Origin: Actinomycetota bacterium
Lineage (GTDB): Bacteria; Actinomycetota; CADDZG01; WHSQ01
Assembly: GCA_019348445.1 (NCBI GenBank)
Contig: JAHWJK010000016.1
Location: 1 to 18,904, forward strand
DNA length: 18,904 bases
Direction of reading: 5' to 3'
Shown: positions 14,718 to 18,904 of the stretch, piece by piece
How positions within the stretch are numbered: position 1 is the stretch's first letter
Layout: each line of letters starts with the position of its first letter
The notes under the pieces: model-generated
What the model was told of the DNA's origin: nothing
The model's database searches: none
What the model saw: only the letters and a program-made list of their open reading frames with translations
Position numbers and translations under genes: made by a program

Positions 14718-15544
14718 TCGCCGTCGAGGAGAGCGTCGAAGACGTCTCTCTTAGACACACCGCTTTCCCGCGCCACCCGAACGAGCGCGGTCTTCCGGTC
14801 GACTCCCTGATCCATCAGGGCGCGTGCTCGCGCCGCGAGCTCGTCCGGGGCGGGCAGAGGCTTCGCGTCGTGGATCGCGCCTCCAACCACGAGCACTATC
14901 TCGCCGCGCGGCGCCTCGCCCTCTGCCCGCGCTAGAAGCTCACTAAGGGTTCCACGCTGTGCTTCTTCGTACATCTTCGTCAGCTCGCGAACGAGGGCAG
15001 CAGGACGGTCGCCCAGCCCCTCGAGAAGGTCCTTCAGCGAATCCACTATCCGGTGCGGCGATTCGAACAGGACGATCGTCCGCCGTTCAGTCGCGAGCTC
15101 CTCGATCCTTCGTCGCCGCTCGCCTTTCTTTCGCGGCAGGAAGCCTTCGAAGACGAAACGACCCGTCGGCAATCCGGAAACTGCGAGCGCGCTCACCGAC
15201 GCGGTCGGTCCCGGCACCACTTCAACCGGCAATCCTCGGTCGACGCAGGCTTTGACGAGCCGATATCCGGGATCCGACAGCCCGGGCATCCCCGCATCGG
15301 AAACCAGCGCGACCGTCGCCCCTTTCTCGATCCGAGCAACGAGCTCGTCGGCCTTGCGCCGTTCATTGCCTTCGTTGTAGACGGCCAGGTCCTTGACCTT
15401 GATTCCGAAGTGCGTCAACAGCTTCCGCGTCCTCCTGCTGTCCTCGCACGCGACGAGATCAGCTTCTTCGAGCGTGCGAAGCGAACGCGGAGACGCGTCC
15501 TCCAGATTGCCGATAGGGGTTCCGACGAGAACCAGCTTGCCCAT
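14714..15544 (-). CDS. rsmI: 16S rRNA (cytidine-1402 2'-O)-methyltransferase RsmI
   Basis: A 276-residue tetrapyrrole-methylase-fold enzyme that 2'-O-methylates C1402 in the 16S decoding centre. Visible: LVGTPIGNLEDASPRSL (7-22), CEDSRRTRKLL (33-43), SDAGMPGLSDPG (82-93), PGPTASVSAL (111-120), FEGFLPRKKGER (132-143) and FESPHR (160-165). A C-terminal helical domain completes the protein; length is typical (about 285 aa). The ATG at 15544 shares its A with the TGA of the upstream membrane hydrolase (TGATG) and has GGAGGTG upstream, so the two genes are coupled. An in-frame extension to 15754 lies inside the upstream gene and is rejected. Its TAA overlaps the abrB TAA on the other strand. Confidence 0.96.
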   Translation of the reverse strand: MGKLVLVGTPIGNLEDASPRSLRTLEEADLVACEDSRRTRKLLTHFGIKVKDLAVYNEGNERRKADELVARIEKGATVALVSDAGMPGLSDPGYRLVKACVDRGLPVEVVPGPTASVSALAVSGLPTGRFVFEGFLPRKKGERRRRIEELATERRTIVLFESPHRIVDSLKDLLEGLGDRPAALVRELTKMYEEAQRGTLSELLARAEGEAPRGEIVLVVGGAIHDAKPLPAPDELAARARALMDQGVDRKTALVRVARESGVSKRDVFDALLDGD

Positions 15545-17088
15545 CACACCTCCGCGGGTCGCCACGGCGCGAACGCGTGGCGCAGCAGTGACACGAACGC
15601 GCCGCGCCACGACGCCTCGTCGGTGTCGGGGCGTCGGCCTTCGAAGAACGTCTTCGTCGCGGCTACGGCGCGGCCGTTGTTCACGACCCCAACATGGTCT
15701 GTCAACGCGACGACGTTCGCTTCTCCGGGCCTGCGCCAATCGCGATCGAGCCATACCGAATCACCGAGCGCCCACACCGACAGCCGCTGGATGTCAGCAT
15801 CGATCAGGACTACGGGCTCGAGATTCGTCGGGAACGCGGGCGTATCGACGTCGTAGGTCTCGAGACCGATGCTCCGGAGAACGGCGGCGAAGGCGCGGGC
15901 GACGTCACCGCCGGGTTTCCCGGGCGCAGTTACGCCGGGGGCGGGGATGCGCAGCGACGGGGGGAATGGAGGCGGCGGAGCGAGGACGGCGGCGCGCTGC
16001 GGCGCGTCGAGACCCTCGTCGATCATGCGGTCGAGGATGAGCGCCGCTTGCGAGTGGCCGAGCAGAGCGACGGGTTCTTCGGCGCGTCCCACCTGTTCGC
16101 CCACGGCTTCTGCTACCTCCGACAGATCACCGCGCGTGTCGGACCTTCGGGTCGTCTCGCCCACACCTCGGTAAGAGAGCAATCGCGCGCGGCGATCGGG
16201 GTAACCGAACCTGCGAACGTCGATCTCTGTGAGTGGCCCGGTCGTGGACGTCGTGTCAACGCCGCCCAACATCAGCAACGTCCCTGGTGCAGACGTTTCC
16301 CCCACCGGCGGGAAGTCACGAACGAATCGGTCGTAGATGGTGCCGCCGAAGACGATGGCGATCGCGATAGCCGTAACTGCGACGGCCATCGTTCCTCCTC
16401 CGGGATAGGTCGCGTTGCGCGAATGGTCGCGCCACCCCAGGAACAGCAGTCCGTGGATCGGCGCCGCGAAGATGACGATCGCGGCCGAGGCGAGTCGCCC
16501 GCTGTCGCCGAACGACGACATCGCTGCTCCGAGCAGCGCACTGAAGTAAGCGTACGCGAGGAAGGACGACCCTTCCGGGACGCTCGTGGTACCGGCCTGT
16601 CCTTCTGAAGAGGGGAGTGAGACTCCGCGGCGGGCAAGCCACAGGGCCGGAAAGAACCCGAGCACGGCACCGACCCACAGGAACGGCGCATAACGCGACG
16701 CGGTACCGCTGAACATCACCGCCGCCGACGGCAGCAGCGCCGCGGCCCCCATAAAGACGAGTCGCGCCGCGCGAATCCACGTCGAGACGAAGGTCCCAGG
16801 ATTCCGGTCGGCAGCCACGATGGTTGCCGCCAGAACGGCACTACGAACCACGATCGACAGGACCAGGAACATGACGAAGACGACCCAGCTCGACGTCTGA
16901 GCGAGGGCCTGCTTCACATCGAAGAAGACGTCGAGCGGGAACATCGCACCGGCGGCGACCGACGCTCCACTAGCCGGGATCACGCCGAGCGCGATGAGCA
17001 TGCCGGCCACCACGCCCTCGATCGTCATCGGCAGGAGGGCGTACGGCGCGGCGCGGAAGCGGGAGATCCCGACTGCGAGCGTTCGCAT
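15544..17088 (-). CDS. Polytopic membrane protein fused to a C-terminal serine (alpha/beta) hydrolase
   Basis: A 514-residue protein I cannot assign to a named family. Residues 1-251 hold about seven hydrophobic segments (near 15-38, 67-93, 108-126, 134-151, 175-192, 198-217, 233-251). Basic residues cluster in the N-terminus and in the 94-109, 152-155 and 219-224 loops, putting the N-terminus inside and the C-terminus outside. Residues ~269-514 look like an alpha/beta hydrolase: strand GTLLMLGGVDTT, nucleophile elbow GHSQA (344-348, Ser346), an acidic strand end VVLID (426-430) and a late TDH (463-465), giving a plausible Ser-Asp-His triad. A Pro-rich linker lies near 371-390. It is the first gene of a pair with rsmI and diverges from pmt across 26 bp. 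A lipase/esterase role at the envelope, or lipid or glycan remodelling, is possible but unproven. Start ATG 17088; no ribosome-binding site, perhaps leaderless. Confidence 0.8.
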   Translation of the reverse strand: MRTLAVGISRFRAAPYALLPMTIEGVVAGMLIALGVIPASGASVAAGAMFPLDVFFDVKQALAQTSSWVVFVMFLVLSIVVRSAVLAATIVAADRNPGTFVSTWIRAARLVFMGAAALLPSAAVMFSGTASRYAPFLWVGAVLGFFPALWLARRGVSLPSSEGQAGTTSVPEGSSFLAYAYFSALLGAAMSSFGDSGRLASAAIVIFAAPIHGLLFLGWRDHSRNATYPGGGTMAVAVTAIAIAIVFGGTIYDRFVRDFPPVGETSAPGTLLMLGGVDTTSTTGPLTEIDVRRFGYPDRRARLLSYRGVGETTRRSDTRGDLSEVAEAVGEQVGRAEEPVALLGHSQAALILDRMIDEGLDAPQRAAVLAPPPPFPPSLRIPAPGVTAPGKPGGDVARAFAAVLRSIGLETYDVDTPAFPTNLEPVVLIDADIQRLSVWALGDSVWLDRDWRRPGEANVVALTDHVGVVNNGRAVAATKTFFEGRRPDTDEASWRGAFVSLLRHAFAPWRPAEV

Positions 17089-17097
17089 AACGGCGGA

Positions 17098-17106
17098 AAT
17101 TACACT
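17098..17106. promoter_or_regulatory. Overlapping divergent -10 elements for pmt and the membrane hydrolase
   Basis: The whole intergenic gap is 26 bp (17089-17114). On the plus strand TACACT (17101-17106) ends eight bases before the GTG of pmt; on the minus strand TAATTT (17103-17098) or TGTAAT (17105-17100) ends nine to eleven bases before the ATG of the hydrolase. Neither gene has a Shine-Dalgarno site. Transcription starting at the start codons (leaderless mRNAs, common in actinobacteria) from one shared AT-rich core would explain this. No good -35 is seen. Confidence 0.45.
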
Positions 17107-17114
17107 CGGCAGCC

Positions 17115-18674
17115 GTGGCGACCGAGGAGCGAGAGATAACAGGCGAAGACGAAGCCGACGAGGCCCACCCGGCCGCGCCCGATCAGAACTGGACGCGCCG
17201 GGACTCCGTAGCCCTGGCCCTCGTGACGCTCATCGCTGGAGCGCTCCGTTTCATCCGTTTGGACATCCCGAAAGCCATCATTTTCGACGAGACCTATTAC
17301 GCGAAGGACGCGTGCTGGTACGTCAACGTCTCGGAGCAGATCTGCGAGATCGGATACGAACAAACGAACGTTCATCCGCCGCTTGCGAAGTGGCTGATCG
17401 CGATCGGCATCCGCCTCTTCGGGTTCGACTCGTTCGGCTGGAGAGTGGCCGTCGCGGCCGGCGGGACGATCACCGTCGCGCTCCTCTACCTCCTCGCCCG
17501 CCGCATCTTCCGTTCGACTACCGTCGCTGCGTTCGCAGCGGGATTGCTCGCCATCGACCTTTTGCACTTCGTCCAATCCCGAACTTCGATGCTCGACATA
17601 TTCGTCCCGATGTTTGGACTCGCCGCGTTGTTGTTCACCGTCTACGACCGCGATCGTTACCGGCCTCCGCCGGATGCAGAACAAGCGAACGGACTACTCG
17701 ATCGTCCCTGGAGATTGGCCGCCGGTGCCTGCGCAGGAGCAGCAGTAGCGAGTAAGTGGCCGGGTCTCTTCTTCCTCGCATTGGTGATCGTCCTCACGAT
17801 CGTCTGGGAGATCGCACAGCGACGAACCGACCGCCAACCGCACCCGATCGCGAGGTTCCTGCGCGAGGAAACGCTCACGATCGTCATGTGGTTGCTGATC
17901 TTCCCGGTGGCGGTCTACATGTTCACGTACTTGGGCCGACTGGAAGGTGCGTTACTCGCGAATCCCGCCGAACAAGGCTCATGGTTTCGGGCGTTCTGGG
18001 ATCGACAGCTCTTCATGCTCGATTTCCACCGAGGGTTGGGCTCATCGCACGGGTACCAATCGAACCCGTGGACGTGGCCCGTTCTGAAGCGACCGGTGTC
18101 GTACCACATCGAATACGGGCCGAATGGTGAGTACGCGGAGATCATGGCGACCGGAAGCCCATTCGTCTGGTGGGCATCGATCCTCGCGTTGGTCTACGTC
18201 GCGTTTCGATGGATCGCGGCGCGCGTGAGGCGCGTTCCGCAAGGTGCGTCTCGATGGCGCGCGGAAGGCGTCATCGTCGCGGGATTCGTATTCACGTACG
18301 GCCCATGGCTTCTCCCGTCGGATCGCTCGGCGGTCTTCCTCTTCTATCTACTCCCGTCGGTACCGTTCATGTGCCTGGCTCTCGCTTACGTCGCGACGGA
18401 GATCGGGCGATCGTGGGAAGCCCGCGCGGCAGTCGCGTTGTTCAGCGCGGGCGCTATCGGATTCTTCGTCTTCTACTACCCGGTGGTAGCCAACGTGGAG
18501 ATCCCCAAGAAGGCGTGGGAACGTCGGATCTGGCAGTTCGACAATTGCGACAAGCCCGAGGGGACGCCGACGAAGAGCACCCTGACGCAGATCGTCGGAA
18601 AGCGCACGCGCACGACCGTGACAAAGACGACCTCGAACGCCGACTTGCCGCCGAAGGGTTGGTGCTGGATCTAG
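17115..18674 (+). CDS. pmt: Protein O-mannosyltransferase (GT39, PMT family)
   Basis: A 519-residue polytopic GT-C glycosyltransferase that moves mannose from polyprenyl-phosphate-mannose onto Ser/Thr of exported proteins. The acidic N-terminal tail (~1-27) is cytoplasmic; the first membrane segment is near 31-48. The catalytic extracytoplasmic loop has IIFDETYYAKDA (D58/E59), then THE-like NVHPPLAKW (85-93), and later SRTSMLDIF. About ten further hydrophobic segments follow. Cysteines in the first loop and in the C-terminal NCDKP and GWCWI could form disulfides outside. The start GTG at 17115 lacks a ribosome-binding site and is eight bases after a TACACT -10. A PMT gene next to rsmI is also seen in Mycobacterium (Rv1002c/Rv1003, from memory). 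Its TAG overlaps the stop of the FKBP gene. Confidence 0.93.
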   Translation: MATEEREITGEDEADEAHPAAPDQNWTRRDSVALALVTLIAGALRFIRLDIPKAIIFDETYYAKDACWYVNVSEQICEIGYEQTNVHPPLAKWLIAIGIRLFGFDSFGWRVAVAAGGTITVALLYLLARRIFRSTTVAAFAAGLLAIDLLHFVQSRTSMLDIFVPMFGLAALLFTVYDRDRYRPPPDAEQANGLLDRPWRLAAGACAGAAVASKWPGLFFLALVIVLTIVWEIAQRRTDRQPHPIARFLREETLTIVMWLLIFPVAVYMFTYLGRLEGALLANPAEQGSWFRAFWDRQLFMLDFHRGLGSSHGYQSNPWTWPVLKRPVSYHIEYGPNGEYAEIMATGSPFVWWASILALVYVAFRWIAARVRRVPQGASRWRAEGVIVAGFVFTYGPWLLPSDRSAVFLFYLLPSVPFMCLALAYVATEIGRSWEARAAVALFSAGAIGFFVFYYPVVANVEIPKKAWERRIWQFDNCDKPEGTPTKSTLTQIVGKRTRTTVTKTTSNADLPPKGWCWI

Positions 18675-18904
18675 CTAGGTGCGATATCTACGAGCTCGAG
18701 CTCGAAGGTCAACGTTTCGTTCGGGGGGATCTCTCCCGCGCCGCTCGGGCCGTAACCGAGCTCCGGGGGCACGATCACTCTGCGCGTCCCTCCGATGTTC
18801 ATTCCGACCAGACCCTCCTCGAAACCGGGGAGCACCTGCCCCGCGCCTATCCGTACCTCGATCGGGTCGCGTCCACGAGAAGTGTCGAACGTCGAGCCAT
18901 CGGA
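18671..18904 (-). CDS. FKBP-type peptidyl-prolyl isomerase, C-terminal part (5' end outside window)
   Basis: Reading the minus strand from the right edge gives 77 residues and a TAG at 18673-18671. They match the second half of an FKBP domain: DGSTFDTSRGRDPIEVRIG, then AGQVLPGFEEGLVGMNIGG, RRVIVPPELGYG and the closing FELELVDI strand. The active-site tryptophan position of VIPGW-type proteins reads VLPGF here, a change that occurs in bacterial FKBPs and may lower activity. The N-terminus, and with it any signal peptide, is cut off by the window edge. It converges on pmt, sharing stop-codon bases (CTAG). It is the second prolyl isomerase in this window. Confidence 0.92.
   Translation of the reverse strand, partial: SDGSTFDTSRGRDPIEVRIGAGQVLPGFEEGLVGMNIGGTRRVIVPPELGYGPSGAGEIPPNETLTFELELVDIAPS

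Noticed and set aside
15545..15754. 70-residue N-terminal extension of RsmI
   Set aside because: It lies inside the upstream hydrolase gene and is Arg-rich junk; the GTPIGN motif belongs at the N-terminus and the ATG at 15544 has a strong ribosome-binding site.

Overview
The window is 18.9 kb of dense, GC-rich chromosome. It carries mostly housekeeping genes: 16 protein-coding genes (one cut by the right edge) and one tRNA. No mobile element, CRISPR array or rRNA was seen, and no stretch over 300 bp lacks a gene. The likely host is an actinomycetote, perhaps a deep-branching lineage. Reasons are the high GC, GTG/TTG starts, an actinobacterial-looking tRNA-Gln with no encoded CCA, a CTC-type L25, a deazaflavin (F420)-type oxidoreductase, a GT39 protein mannosyltransferase, and a gene order that recalls the Mycobacterium tuberculosis Rv1002c-Rv1021 neighbourhood. 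Class-level placement cannot be made from this window alone.

Layout, right to left along the mostly minus-strand genes: FKBP isomerase (partial) converges on protein mannosyltransferase (pmt, plus strand). Divergent from pmt is a membrane protein fused to a serine hydrolase, followed by rsmI. rsmI converges on an AbrB-type regulator (plus strand), which diverges from metG-tatD-rsmA. Next comes a stand-alone response regulator with ispE, tRNA-Gln, glmU and prs. An F420-type oxidoreductase (plus strand) converges on prs and diverges from rplY(ctc)-pth-mfd-parvulin lipoprotein-mazG.

The likely transcription units are: (1) hydrolase-rsmI; (2) metG-tatD-rsmA; (3) response regulator-ispE-tRNA-Gln-glmU-prs; (4) rplY-pth-mfd-PPIase-mazG; and single-gene units for pmt, abrB and the oxidoreductase. 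Genes within units abut or overlap by 1-4 nt in several places, and two convergent pairs even share stop-codon bases (TTAA and CTAG).

The functions are translation quality (MetRS, RsmA, RsmI, Pth, L25, tRNA-Gln), precursor supply (PRPP, UDP-GlcNAc, isoprenoid), DNA repair and nucleotide sanitation (Mfd, TatD, MazG) and envelope protein handling (parvulin lipoprotein, PMT, membrane hydrolase, FKBP). The backbone matches, from memory, the Bacillus subtilis rsmI-abrB-metS-tatD-ksgA-ispE-glmU-prs-ctc-pth-mfd-mazG region, including the reversed orientation of abrB. I see no clearly new defence or mobile system. The most novel pieces are the membrane-hydrolase fusion beside pmt, the zinc-knuckle AbrB, compact two-way promoters, and a long hairpin embedded in a stop codon.
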